NCBI GenBank assembly: GCA_963971405.1
Contig: OZ020489.1
Span: forward strand, 22,470,290 to 22,534,289
Origin: Psococerastis gibbosa
Taxonomy: Eukaryota > Arthropoda > Insecta > Psocodea > Psocidae
Length of the DNA: 64,000 nt
Reading direction: 5' to 3'
Position 1 is the first letter of the stretch, and every line of letters begins with the position of its first letter. This document shows, one piece after another, positions 23,313 through 34,042 of this stretch. The notes below the pieces were generated by a model. That model was not told the DNA's origin, did not search any database, and saw only the letters and a list, made by a program, of their open reading frames with translations. The position numbers were made by a program, and so were the translations under genes.

Positions 23313-26192
23313 TTATGTTTGAGCATCCCAGCTTATTTCCCTGAACTCGTCCAAGCTGTACAGTGGATATTCTTTAATTTTCCTTGTCACCACGGCCTTG
23401 TATCCTGAAAAATCCTTATTAGTAAGGCTGATGGGTAGGGCGTTGTAGTATCTCATTGCCGAGTTTGGGAATGATGCGATGGACCTACTCAGCCTGCATC
23501 CGGGCAGATCCAAACGGTGAGCATTTCTTGTGTTATGCAGATGGACAGTATTTCTTTCAGGGAACAGTTCTATGTTGGCTTTAATGTGCAGTAAGCATGA
23601 AAGAATATACTGGCTGTAAACCGTTGGAATGCCCATAGATGCAAACAGAGGTCGGCAGTGGTCTCTCCACCCGCTGGAAGCCACAATCCTGACAGCCTTT
23701 TTCTGTAACAAAAGAACATCGGCCACACCTGCAGAGTGACCCCATAAGAGTATGCCGTAGTTGATGTGGCTGTGGAAAAGAGCATAGTATGTCATTAGCA
23801 AATATTGTTTGGTGACCAAGTTCTTTAGTTTTCTTAACAGGAATATTACTTTAGAGAGTTTTTTACAAAGCTGCTCAGAGTGGGCAGTCCAATTCAACTT
23901 AGGGTCCACAGTGAAGCCCAACAGCTTAACACAATCCCTCTCCGTATTCGGGGTTCCAGTCTGGAGGGAACAGGTCATCTTTTGTGTCTTTCCTTCGTTA
24001 AGTATAAGCTTGTTGTCCTCGAACCACTGGGCTGCCGCCGCTAGCAAGGCATCTGCCATCATTCGAGCCTCGGTGAGTGAGGGGCCCCTACAGTATATAG
24101 TTGCATCGTCAGCAAATAGCAAGGTCTGCAAGCCTAAATCATTCACCATTATGAGGAACAGTAAGGGACCTAAGACAGATCCCTGAGGGACTCCGTACCT
24201 GACAGTCAGCCATTTAGAAATTGCTCCCTGAATGGACACACACTGCCGCCTGTTTGAGAGGTAGGAGATGAAGGTCTGAAGAACCACCCCATCTATTCCA
24301 TATTTCTTTAGTTTCTCAAGCAACACCGCATGGTTAACACAATCGAAAGCTTTGCTGAGATCACAGAGGGTGAGTGATAGAGACTGGCCATTTTCAAGTG
24401 CCCCCAGTATCTCCTTAGCCAAAGAAAGAAGTGCGCTGGTTGTAGATCTACCTTTCCTAAACCCGTGCTGGTTTGGGTTAAATAGGCCATTGCTCTCGAA
24501 GTACTCCATTAATTGGCAGTTCATGACAGTCTCAAATACTTTAGCTAATGTTGGTATGATTGATATTGGCCTGTAGTTTGAGAGAGCAGAGGGGTCACCC
24601 TTCTTAAATACAGGAATAGTTCTAGCCATTTTTAATTCGTCAGGGAACATTCCAGCTTGTAGGCAGATGTTTACAACAATGCAGATTGGCTCTGCTAATA
24701 TGTCTATCACCGACTTAAGCAATTTGGGGGACAGACCATACACATCCAGGCTATCAGAGTTTTTAAAGCCCTTTACCATCTTGGTTATTTCTATGGGAGT
24801 GACCATCCTCCACCTATGGAACCTGGTTGGTGCTCTCGGCACCCTATCGACAGGGTTCCTTCCGGATACTGGGATTAGGTCTACCATTTGAACCACCGAA
24901 TCAACAAAAAAGTTATTAAAATCATCGGGACTGTTTTGTGTGGAAGTTTTAGATGGTAGTTTCCTCTCTTTGTTGACAATTTGCCAAGCTACTTTACTGG
25001 GGTTTGCCGCATTAACAATGAGATTAGTGTTAAAGGCTTTCTTTGCGGTACATACCTTTGTTCGATAACACTTCTTACATCTTACATAGTCGAGATAGCA
25101 GCGGTTTCTGTATTCATTGTCAACTGCATTTTTATATAGGTCATTTAACAAAAGCACCCGGATTCTATGTCGTCTTAATTCGTCATTATACCACGATTTT
25201 TGGGGCTGTTGCCTATGCTTTGGCGGCCCTGGTTTATTCACAGCTGGGAAGCAATGGTCTATTGCACTATTAATTGCCTTTAAGAACCTATTGAATGTGG
25301 CAGGTGGGTCGGTATGGTCTACAAGACTTTGCCACCTGACCTGAGCCAGGCTCTCATAGAACGCACGTTTGGCCTCATCACTAATTTTCCTCGACTGGAA
25401 AAAGTAATTTGGAGCCCAGGAGATGCTTTCCCCAATTTGCTTGTTCAGTACAGCTTTCAATACAACCGCGCGATGGTCAGCAACAACTGGCTCTACAGTC
25501 GTGACTTCATGGACATAGGTAGAGGCCACAGTGTCAATGCAAGCCGCGCCCCTCGTTGGCTCGTAGTTTCCAACATGCAAACCATAAGTGTTCATTATAT
25601 TTAAAAAAGCGGTTTTAAGGGCATTGTCACTCTCCAAGTGGATATTTAAGTCCCCGCCTAGTATAAGTGCATTATAGCGGCGTGACAGACACATAAGGCA
25701 AGCATCAAGCGACATGAAAAAATGGTCTATTGAACCATCAGGAGACCTGTATACGGATAAAATTACTGTAGACGATTCATTAAGCTCTATTGCCGAAAGT
25801 TCTATATCTAGTTCGGAAGAAAATTTTGAAACGTCTACCTCTTTGTATAAGATGTTCGGTCCAGTGTACACGGCCGTGCCTCCTCTCTCCCGTCTATCAC
25901 GACAGTAGGCACTTGCCAGTTGCAGGTGACCAACTGCGGAAAAGAACTGAGTCTCGTCCTTCCTCATCCAGTGCTCACTGATGCACAAAATATCAGGAGG
26001 AGACTCATCAGTAAAAGATTCAACTAAGTTGAATTTGGACCGGAGACACTGAACATTTAAAAATACAATCGTTAGTTCTCTCTCTTTCCGGGTCTTGACA
26101 GGGTGTTTAACATTCAACGGGCCAGTGGTATGGTGTGGGAGGCTCCTGTCCAGCGCAGGAGCGACAAGAAGTTTTTTATAAACAGTCCCCAT
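23313..26192 (-). CDS. LINE ORF2: endonuclease and reverse transcriptase, open
   Basis: One uninterrupted frame of 959 residues. The apurinic-type endonuclease comes first: VFLNVQCLRSKF near residue 43, ISEHW with the catalytic Glu near 72, GGDLNIHLES, and the terminal DHRAV. The reverse transcriptase follows: FKKGDP and NYRPIS, then HGFRKGRST, DLSKAFDCVNH, YGVPQGSVLGPLLF and the active-site FADD, then a thumb with LLGFTVDPKLNW. It copies its RNA at a nicked target (target-primed reverse transcription). The initiator Met lies inside ORF1, so translation may start by re-initiation. With no stop or frameshift visible it may have been active recently, although the 5' end of the element is missing. 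Confidence 0.85.
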   Translation of the reverse strand: MGTVYKKLLVAPALDRSLPHHTTGPLNVKHPVKTRKERELTIVFLNVQCLRSKFNLVESFTDESPPDILCISEHWMRKDETQFFSAVGHLQLASAYCRDRRERGGTAVYTGPNILYKEVDVSKFSSELDIELSAIELNESSTVILSVYRSPDGSIDHFFMSLDACLMCLSRRYNALILGGDLNIHLESDNALKTAFLNIMNTYGLHVGNYEPTRGAACIDTVASTYVHEVTTVEPVVADHRAVVLKAVLNKQIGESISWAPNYFFQSRKISDEAKRAFYESLAQVRWQSLVDHTDPPATFNRFLKAINSAIDHCFPAVNKPGPPKHRQQPQKSWYNDELRRHRIRVLLLNDLYKNAVDNEYRNRCYLDYVRCKKCYRTKVCTAKKAFNTNLIVNAANPSKVAWQIVNKERKLPSKTSTQNSPDDFNNFFVDSVVQMVDLIPVSGRNPVDRVPRAPTRFHRWRMVTPIEITKMVKGFKNSDSLDVYGLSPKLLKSVIDILAEPICIVVNICLQAGMFPDELKMARTIPVFKKGDPSALSNYRPISIIPTLAKVFETVMNCQLMEYFESNGLFNPNQHGFRKGRSTTSALLSLAKEILGALENGQSLSLTLCDLSKAFDCVNHAVLLEKLKKYGIDGVVLQTFISYLSNRRQCVSIQGAISKWLTVRYGVPQGSVLGPLLFLIMVNDLGLQTLLFADDATIYCRGPSLTEARMMADALLAAAAQWFEDNKLILNEGKTQKMTCSLQTGTPNTERDCVKLLGFTVDPKLNWTAHSEQLCKKLSKVIFLLRKLKNLVTKQYLLMTYYALFHSHINYGILLWGHSAGVADVLLLQKKAVRIVASSGWRDHCRPLFASMGIPTVYSQYILSCLLHIKANIELFPERNTVHLHNTRNAHRLDLPGCRLSRSIASFPNSAMRYYNALPISLTNKDFSGYKAVVTRKIKEYPLYSLDEFREISWDAQT

Positions 26193-26396
26193 GTTTTAGT
26201 GCCTTGCGCTGTTAGATGGACACCATCCACTTGGAGAGTGTTTCTTAGGCCCACAGGGGCGTTGTCAATGAAGGCCACATTTCTACAATCTGCCAGCCAC
26301 CTTAGTGCACTGTTACACACACTGAGCATTTTTTGGTGGATCTCCATAATACTATCACTAGAATTCAATTTAGTACCTGAGCACCAAAGCAGTTAA
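26114..26396 (-). pseudogene. End of LINE ORF1 with SGNH-esterase-type motif
   Basis: The minus-strand frame encodes WCSGTKLNSSDS and, near the end, DGVHLTAQGT. The D-x-x-H of DGVHLT matches the last catalytic block of SGNH/GDSL esterases, known as part of ORF1 in CR1-like LINEs. The frame ends at 26114, overlapping the start of ORF2 by 79 nt in another frame. The N-terminal part (and any PHD finger) is missing because the element is truncated near 26396. Confidence 0.6.
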
Positions 26397-26399
26397 TTT

Positions 26400-26700
26400 T
26401 CGTAGGGCCACAGGCCGTGCCCAGCTTTTGTTTTCTGGGGGGGGGGGGGGTTCCAAATTTTTTTAACGTAATTTATTGTTGAATTAATGGTCATCAAGCA
26501 ATACAGGTTTACATAAAAAAATTATTTCGGGGGGGGGGGGGGGGGTCCGGGCCCCATGGACCACGCACCTGGGCACGGCCATGGCCACTGGAAAGTAACG
26601 ACGATATATATTAATATACATTGTTGATCCCAATCAAGGCCGTAGCCAGGATTTTTTGAGGGGGAGAGGGTATGTATGTATCGTATGTGGTCTGTCCTGG
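26400..26700. repeat. G-run miniature elements (hAT-like ends)
   Basis: Two long G-runs (about 26440 and 26528-26545) lie between GGCCGTGCCCAGC and the complementary GCACCTGGGCACGGCC, a pair of inverted ends. A second element end, CAAGGCCGTAGCCAGG, begins near 26636 and matches the family at 47088 and 56680. Matching 8-bp duplications were not found here. Confidence 0.45.
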
Positions 26701-26799
26701 TATCGGCTATCACTATTACACAAGCCATAGCAGCAATGCTTAATATATAACGCTAGAAATATGAATAATAACAACTGAAAACTTTAAAAATCAATGGCG

Positions 26800-27180
26800 C
26801 TCAATGCACTTTATATCCTCCAATGGCCGAACAGCTGATTTTGTTTCCACCGCAATCACGCATGCGCTGTTAGCTCCGCCCTCTTACTGTGACGTCACTA
26901 CGCAAGAACTCTATTTCAACCATGGAGCTATAAAACTATGGAGCCACCATGTTGTATTTCGGTGTTCGGCGTCCGGAAGGATGGTGGCCACTCACTTGGA
27001 GACCTGTTCCAGATTAAAACTTCTTCCTGCCGACACAACGAGGCGCTACTGGGAGGCTCGGCGTCTAATGGTCCAACTGCCACAGACGGGCGTTGGCTAA
27101 ACTAACTATGTTGTATTTCGGCTGTGCTGGAGGACTGAAGCCACGACCACGCCCCCTCATAGGTGCATTTTGGCGGGTAA
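26800..27180. promoter_or_regulatory. CpG-richer block with CRE and NRF1-like sites
   Basis: This stretch contains the palindrome TGACGTCA (a CRE) near 26890 and CGCATGCGC (NRF1-like) near 26862. A repeated phrase ATGTTGTATTTCGG occurs at about 26949 and 27108. A 98-codon plus-strand frame (26804-27100) has no recognised domain. It could be a promoter or a fragment of a repeat; no transcript start can be assigned. Confidence 0.2.
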
Positions 27181-27758
27181 TTCAAATTTAATAGTCTTAT
27201 TATATGTTTTCTTTATAGTTTTCTTTGTTGTTTCATATCTAATTATATTTATTATTTACATTTATTATATATATTGTTTAAAATTTAAATTAAAAGTACT
27301 GAAAGATCTGCATTAAAAAATTTTATTTTTATCTAAAAGTAGGGAAAACTTTGCTTAAAATATTGTTTAAAATGTAAATTAAAAGTACTCCAAGTTCTGC
27401 ATAAAAATATTGCTGGTTAGTTGGCATGATTTTCCGTTCTAAATAATCTTTAAATAATCAAATAAAAAATAAAATGTTAACATGGTATCAAATGGCAAAA
27501 GGCTCAATCTGGTCCTATACTACGGAAATAGCCGAAGTCAAGCGGCTTCAACCCGAATGTTTACGATGAGTCTATAGTTTTACTATGTCTATGATTTCAA
27601 CATGCAACTTTTACACATTCACTTAATCATTCATCAACAAAGAACTTTTAATATAATATACTCATCAATATTCGACACATGGAGCTTCCACAATAGACCA
27701 TAACCATTCCAGAACACGTGACCTAGCCATTGACCTAGCAGAAGCTGCCACTTTGGCT

Positions 27759-28917
27759 GGATATCCATGGCGGCCATTCCATTACCCCATGTATTTCCAT
27801 AGGGGGGTTTTGACTTATTTCATTTTCGGGCTTTTAATTAAATTTTGAAACGAATATGGACTTAAGTTCGTACGGAAGAAAACGTAAAGGCAAAATCCAT
27901 CAAAAAATTTCAGATTATCGGCTTTGTTCCTGTGGCTAGACGAAGGACGATGCAATTGAATAGGCAGTGTAGACTTGAATTGGTTTGTATTGCAGTGCTT
28001 CGACTCAGGTTAGAGTAATTTAACACACAGTGGTTGCAATTTGAGCTGTGAGACGAGAACGATACATGCTTACAATTAATATTGAATTTGATCCAGCCTG
28101 CTTCCATATAGAAAAACCAACTCTGTGTCCACAGCTAAAGGAGCTGATGAGACACAGAGGGTAGATTAAAGATATTATTGAATAAGAGAAATAAATACGT
28201 AAAAGGAAGATTGAGGAATATTGAATTATCTGAATGTGAACAGCGCTATCTACCGGGAAAAAGGTGAAGCTGGAAGCAGACTGGTTATTACACATGTGGG
28301 ACTAAGTGGTCCCCACAATCCCATGAAATGGGACGGAAAACCGGGAGAGTGGCCGAAAGTAACGGCCCTTGATACCTATTTATACCTAGTTCATGATTAC
28401 TCTACGATTATTCTAGGTTCGGTGGCTAACTATATCTAAAGTGTGTATATACGTATCAATTACGTATTCAAGTAAACCTTTTATCACTTTTCAATGCAAA
28501 CCTAGTGCATCAGAGGATTATACAAATCCAGATTGGAAGCCATAAAAAAATGGGATACAAGACGATGCCGGTAGGATTTTTACAATCAAAACCGCTTAAA
28601 GACCTCTAAATCATTCCTGGCTTGAAATTCCTCCGCTGTGTAAAAGCTGCAGCCGTGAATTATGTATATATATGTATCAAGGGCCGTTACTTTCGGCCAC
28701 TCTCCCGGTTTTCCGTCCCATTTCATGGGATCAAAGCCGATAATCTGAAATTTTTTGATGTATTTTGCCTTTATGTTTTCCGCTTATTCACTTCCGTATG
28801 AACTTAAGTCCATATTCGTTTCAAAATTTAATTAAAAGCACGAAAATGGACATAAGGCAACCAACCCCATATGGAAATACATGGGGTAATGGCCGCCAAT
28901 GGTGCAGTTGGATATCC
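27759..28917. mobile_element. Nested fold-back element, about 1.16 kb
   Basis: GGATATCC marks both ends. Inside, 27768-27925 is an inverted copy of 28734-28905 (including GGCGGCCATT and TACCCCATGTATTTCCATA). A second inverted pair lies within: 28308-28385 against 28673-28737 (GGGAGAGTGGCCGAAAGTAA). No transposase is seen. It appears to be a palindrome inside a palindrome, or one long palindrome with insertions. Confidence 0.6.
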
Positions 28918-29009
28918 GACCAATTGGAGTGAACCGGAAGTGACGTCATTCTACGATTGCATTATTATTTTTTAAAATATTATTTCACAAAGACAAAATG
29001 ACAAATTGA

Positions 29010-29150
29010 GGTGGTGTTTCCACATACGTCAATGGTCAATGAGAAATATGGTTTAGACGTGGTAGCAGAATTTTTAGTATGTTTTTAATTTCTGCTAAAA
29101 CGTCAATTTCACATTTCTTATTGACCATTGACGTATGTGGAAACCCCTCC
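29010..29150. mobile_element. Hairpin MITE, 141 bp, TGA duplication
   Basis: Runs from GGTGGTGTTTCCACATACG to CGTATGTGGAAACCCCTCC and is flanked by TGA on both sides. It is a diverged copy: the core reads GACGTGGTAGCAGAATTTT on the left. It ends 81 bp before the ATG of the coiled-coil gene, so it lies in that gene's promoter or 5' UTR. Confidence 0.85.
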
Positions 29151-29230
29151 TGACATTGATTTGATGTTTTCAATTTCATTGATAAAACTACTTTTACATT
29201 TACTGATACTGATAGTGAAATCTTGATAAA

Positions 29231-32200
29231 ATGACCGCCGTTGATACGTCTAAATGCGAATATTATAGCAAATTTGTTGCAAGGGAAATAATGACACGGT
29301 CGCACAACATTGTTGTGGGGGTAAGTCAAATTAAGTCCTAGTAAATATATCTACTACATACATTGGTAATTTCGGAATGATGCCGACGTTCTGACCAATC
29401 TGACCGCAACTTCCCAACAAAGCAATCCAGCAATGGTCAAGAAAGAGGATCCTCTACCAGTCCTCGATGGTTTGTGGTGCCCATGCCAATGCAAAAATTC
29501 GAACTAAATTGGGCTGTAACTAAAAAACTATACTTTTCCGATTTTTAATTCTTTCGGAAATGGGTTTCTTTAAAGCTAAATCAACGATATAGAACCAAAT
29601 TTTGTGATTCTATGGGGTAGCTAAACTACACCTTTACCTTATTTTTGATTGATTAGTCCCGGTTCAAAATGTGATATGTTATTGGTTATTTTCAGATGAA
29701 CCAAGAAATGATGGAATTGGACAGAGTTGAGAAGGTTTATTCCTCCAAAGTAACTTTCCTGGAAAAATGTTTGAGGGATATAAATAGTGTTAAAGGTTAG
29801 TGACTTATTAATAATTTAAATGTTCACATACTGTATGTTGGTACTCTTCGATCCGATAATGCCAGACTCAGCTGTAGTCTGTCTAAAAGTAAGCGATATC
29901 CACACCATCATACCAAAAAACAGAAGGCAATGTTCTCCGAATTGAAACTGACGCTAAACCCCTAAATTTCCCGTGGACCCTTCAATTGTATTCGACCGTT
30001 AAATTGAGCGGGCCAAATAATGAATTTAATTGTTGGTTATACAACGCAATGAATTATCAACTAGGTACTGTGTCGGTCTCTACAATAAAGATATCACCCA
30101 GTCGTTTCACATTAAATTTTATAGACTATTTGAAAACATACTGCCTACTTAAATATTTTTTTTTTTACATTAATTTAAGGCCACGCTTGTGGCATATGCG
30201 CCAAGACTCTAAGTTGTCTTAGTAGTTATATCGCTTTTAGGAGCTCTGTATGGTGGAGAAAGGCTGAAAGTGAGATGACATTACTAACGTCGTCTCCCAG
30301 GATTAGAGGGAATGTTGATTGTATGTTGTACATTGCACGGGCTGTTTGATAGTTGGGGCAATCTGCAAGTATGTGTTCAACAGTAAGTAGGCAAGCATAC
30401 TGGTTACATTGGGGTGGTTCAAGCCGGCGCGACCGTGGCTAAAGCTGCGGCTTCCTTGGCAGCTTTGTCTGCACAGTCATTGAGCATGGCTCCTGAATGG
30501 GATGGCAACCATATAACAATAATCTTGCCGATTAAGTGGGCCAATTCTGTAATTTGGTGAGCCAGTTCCCCTCTTCTTACATACGAAGAGATAGCTTGAA
30601 CGGCACTGAGACGGTCTGTGTAGATAACCGGGGTTGCTGACACTGGGCACAGTAAAAGGCATTGTAAGATCTATGTATAGCTCTGCAGTAAAAACTGAGT
30701 TAGCAGGATGTAGGTGGAAAAGGAATTTTTCTTTGCTGGCTGAAACAAAGGCCGCACCAACCTCTTCTGTGTCAGATTTGGAGCCATCAGTGTAGAACTG
30801 AAGATAGGGCCGGCTTAAGTATTTCGCACGCATCATGTTTATGTATTTTTGGATGAAGAGGGGTGAGATATATTTTTTTTCTCCTAAGAGTCTTAAATCG
30901 TCATGGATAATAATTTTGGGATAATGCCAGGGTGGGTGGTTAGTAGATTAAATAATTATATTGTTACAAATGGAAAGTGTTAAATTTTCAGAAGACTATA
31001 AAAATCTCGAGCAGCAGATTAAAAGCAGTGAGAGGGAACAATGCAAATTAATAGGGACGGTAATACAGCCGGCTCTGAAAGCAACTCAGAAAATGCTTAA
31101 TCAGCTTGAGGAAATGGAATCCGGTGAAATCGAAGCCATAGTTGACTTTGAATCTGTATTGGACAAACGAACGCAAGTCTTCTTGGACATGCTTAAAGAA
31201 TATGTAAGTCTGTAATTATTCCTTAAATTCTTCTCGGGCCATTGGCGTGTGGAAGCATACGGCTTCTGAACTGTTCTAAAGCATGTGTCATGTCTAACGT
31301 TCCATCCTTAGGAGTGTACAGCCCGTAGGAAATTGGCAGTCCGAAATTTAATACTTTTTATTTTTTATTTAATTAACTAAACATGTTATTGAAGATTTGG
31401 CTCATCAAAGTTGTAGAAGACTACTTCATGCATCATATCATAAAATATTTTTATTTTCGAAATTTTAGTTTTTTCATAAACATACAAATATTTTATAAAC
31501 AAGAACTTTTCACGTATTATCGATTTTATAAAAAAAACTACAATTTCGAAAACTAAAAATACCTTATTACATGATGCATGAAGTAGTCTTCTACAACTTT
31601 GATGAGCCAAATCTTTAATAACATGCTTAGTTAATTTTTTTATTCGCTTGCTGACAATGGAAGTACTCAAAACTTATTCTAATTGTACAGGTTGCCAAGA
31701 GGTTCCCTGCTTTTAGTCAAATTAAAGATAGATTTTATCAGCCGCTACCCCTCATTCTAATGCAATTCAAATTGGAATTGCTAAGGATGCGTGCATAGTG
31801 TACACGGGGAATATGATGGTAGATGCTCAAATACAGTACATCCAAGAAACGGAAGGCGCCGACTGTTGTTTATTATCTTTAATTAACGATTCAGTTAATT
31901 TACTTCAATTAACGATTCAGTTTAAGATTGTTGTAAATATATATGTACTATAAACTGTATATGGGAAGTCAGTAAACGTTGCATTGCCGTACTGGATCGT
32001 TTACTTGGTACAAGTCTGTGCGCCTTACCCTTTGTTTCAATGTGACAAACCTCGAATTGCTCATCGCCGCTTTTATCGAAGTACTTTACTAGGAGGTATG
32101 TAAAAAGCCAAAATAATTCCGAAACAAATATGAATTGGATAATGTTTGACCAACAGTGAGGTCGTTTACGTAGTAGAAGGTGCAATGGGCCACGAGCCCT

Positions 32201-33389
32201 GCGTTCATAAGAAGTCATGCATTTTGAATCATTCTTAATTACTAGTACCTTTAAACGAAGAAAAAATATGGGGTGACGTAGGTTTACTTTTGCCTTGACA
32301 AATTTTTCTATTTATTGCTATTTTTTATTTTAGAAACAAGAGAAGTATCTGGTCGCAGAACAAGAGAAAATAGAAGAAGTCCGTCGTTTGCAGCTGAAAT
32401 CAGAAGAGTTAAATTCAGCTATGCGTCAATTAAGCACCACTTATGGATTATTGCCACAGACCGTTAGTTGCGGCCTGGAGCCCTATTTCGCTCCTAAATC
32501 TGCCTTGGGGCTGAAAGCAGCATCCATAAAAAATATGGCTGAAGTGATGTAAGTCTCAAATTTATGATACCACGTAGGGTACTAAAAGTTGTGAATTTTT
32601 AATTTAGTAATTTATGGGCGAGATGGGTTGCAATAATTTTCATAATATTCTCCTCATCTGTACCATTAATAGCAGCAGTTTCCAAAATGCAAATAATTTT
32701 TCTAACTATAGCAAGCAACAGCTTTTAATTTATTATTTTGCTTTTCTGTGCGTTAGCACATACGGGTTTAAATAAATTGCATGTCCAATAACAACAGCGA
32801 AGGTTATGAATAGGTTTCCGTATGTTGCTTGCCACTGGTCTCTACTATGCTTCTCAGCATGAACTCTTGGGTTTGGGTCTCATTTTGATGGCGCATTATT
32901 TATTTATTTGTATGAAAGTTTAAATCGCGTACAAACAATTAAATGACTGTGTCCGATTAGCCTTTTCAATCGTCTCAAAAAGTAATCTTATAGGTACTTG
33001 TGTCGAGTTACGACACGTCTCCGACCGGAAGGTGTGTAGGGACTCGCACAAGTACAAGCACGCGACCACCTTGCCACCATTATTTTATAATGATTTGCAA
33101 ACCTAATATTATGGGCTATTTCTCTCTATCATTTCATCTCTTCATATACATTATAGCATCTTCTTACTTTGTAACCTTTATTTAAGTAGGTATAGCATGA
33201 TATAGATATTATGTATTTGTCAAGGGCCATTATTAGTTTCTTTGTATTTTTAGTCGTTCCACTAACGAAATCACGGCAAAAATTGATGCTTCACTGGAGC
33301 CCGATTTGAACGAACGCCTGGAAGCCCTTGAGAAGGAGTTGATTTCATTGCAGCCCTCCAATATTGGCCATTTCTCTGATCTTATCTAA
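29231..33389 (+). CDS. Coiled-coil protein, possibly HAUS2-like
   Basis: Five exons join in frame: 29231-29320, 29696-29795, 30992-31203, 32334-32548 and 33254-33389, giving 250 residues ending TAA. All introns are GT-AG and the phases agree. The protein has no signal peptide or membrane segment. It is rich in Glu, Lys, Gln and Leu, with long predicted helices around residues 30-105 and 125-160 and a final helix near 215-240. A non-helical break containing PYFAPKSALGL lies between. The length and the segment GMNQEMMEL near residue 30 recall HAUS2, a subunit of the augmin complex that nucleates spindle microtubules, but the resemblance is weak and other small coiled-coil proteins remain possible. 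Intron 2 holds a reversed LINE piece, intron 3 a fold-back element, and intron 4 a dispersed repeat. The exon model is well supported; the function is not. Confidence 0.6.
30240..30960 (-). pseudogene. LINE RNase H fragment
   Basis: The minus strand encodes QFYTDGSKSDTEEVGAAF, then IYTDRLSAVQAI, then IVIWLPSHSGAMLNDCADKAA, in the order of an RNase H domain (D-E-D-type active site, TDGSK and WLPSHSG). Two overlapping frames show at least one frameshift. The downstream part (to about 30240) resembles the VEHIL...C tail. It lies in intron 2 of the coiled-coil gene, reversed to it. Confidence 0.65.
31314..31635. mobile_element. Fold-back element with 64-bp arms
   Basis: Segment 31373-31436 is an inverted copy of 31571-31635 with about two mismatches (key piece GATTTGGCTCATCAAAGTTG). 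The interior is also partly self-complementary. A leader ACAGCCCGTAGGAAATTGGC at 31314 is shared with the single-arm copy at 20133-20265. It lies in intron 3 of the coiled-coil gene. Confidence 0.7.
32890..33085 (+). repeat. Dispersed repeat, inverted copy at 57640-57840
   Basis: Contains CGTACAAACAATTAAATGA, GTGTCGAGTTACGACACGT and CTCGCACAAGTACAAGCACG, which recur in opposite orientation in an intron of the aminoacylase gene. No coding capacity is seen. The layout could be a SINE-like repeat, but I see no convincing box A and B. Confidence 0.55.
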
Positions 33390-34042
33390 GTAGTTTATTT
33401 CAATCCCAACACTAATCTTAGCTATGTTTTCTTTCCACTTCTTGTTTCAGTGTTCATTTTAAATGATACCCGTAAATATACAATATGTTCTTTAATTTTA
33501 GTCATTCCCATGTTTTTTCTACTTCGTTTATGGGAATCAATTGCTGTAAACTGACTAAACATTCTTTCGGGACATTAAACCATTTCGAAAATCTTCTGAG
33601 ATTGTTGCTCTTCCAATATTGTTTTTTGCATCTATTATTTCAAACACATCAACCGCCTTATCACTTTGAACTCAAAGTAGCATACTTTAGTGTTTTTGTT
33701 TCACTTGTTTTAATCCAGTTTCTATCTAAAAGTATCGCGTTGTCAACTAGCAATTGCATCATATTGTATTTAAACCCTTAGGGGGATGTTTACTTCTGTA
33801 TATGCCTACGTCAATACGGCTGAACACCTTGTCTTACCTACGATTGTTGGTAAAGTTACGGAATGTTGAATTCGAGGAAAACAGCCTGCGATATGAATGG
33901 GGAAAAACTAGAGTGGCACATGGTAGAATATAGATATCTTGGCAGCAAAATAACATAGGAAGGAAAAGTATGCCAAGAAATATCAAGCCGGAAACACTTA
34001 GCCAGACTAGCTTTTAACATAAGTCAAAGTCGAATCTAATAA

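Larger units (their letters stand above)
23153..26396 (-). mobile_element. CR1-type LINE, 5'-truncated, about 3.2 kb
   Basis: A minus-strand element comprising the end of ORF1 (26396-26114), an overlapping ORF2 (26192-23313), a 3' UTR with a run of C on the coding strand (the G-run at about 23287-23306), and a tail of TGATTGATTGATTGA repeats. Short-repeat tails instead of poly(A) and an esterase-type ORF1 are known for the CR1/L2 group. No target duplication was identified. It sits between the GTSF1-like gene and the coiled-coil gene. Confidence 0.8.

Noticed and set aside
26804-27100. 98-codon plus-strand frame as a gene
   Set aside because: No domain or splice evidence. GC-rich sequence lengthens random frames; kept only as a possible regulatory block.
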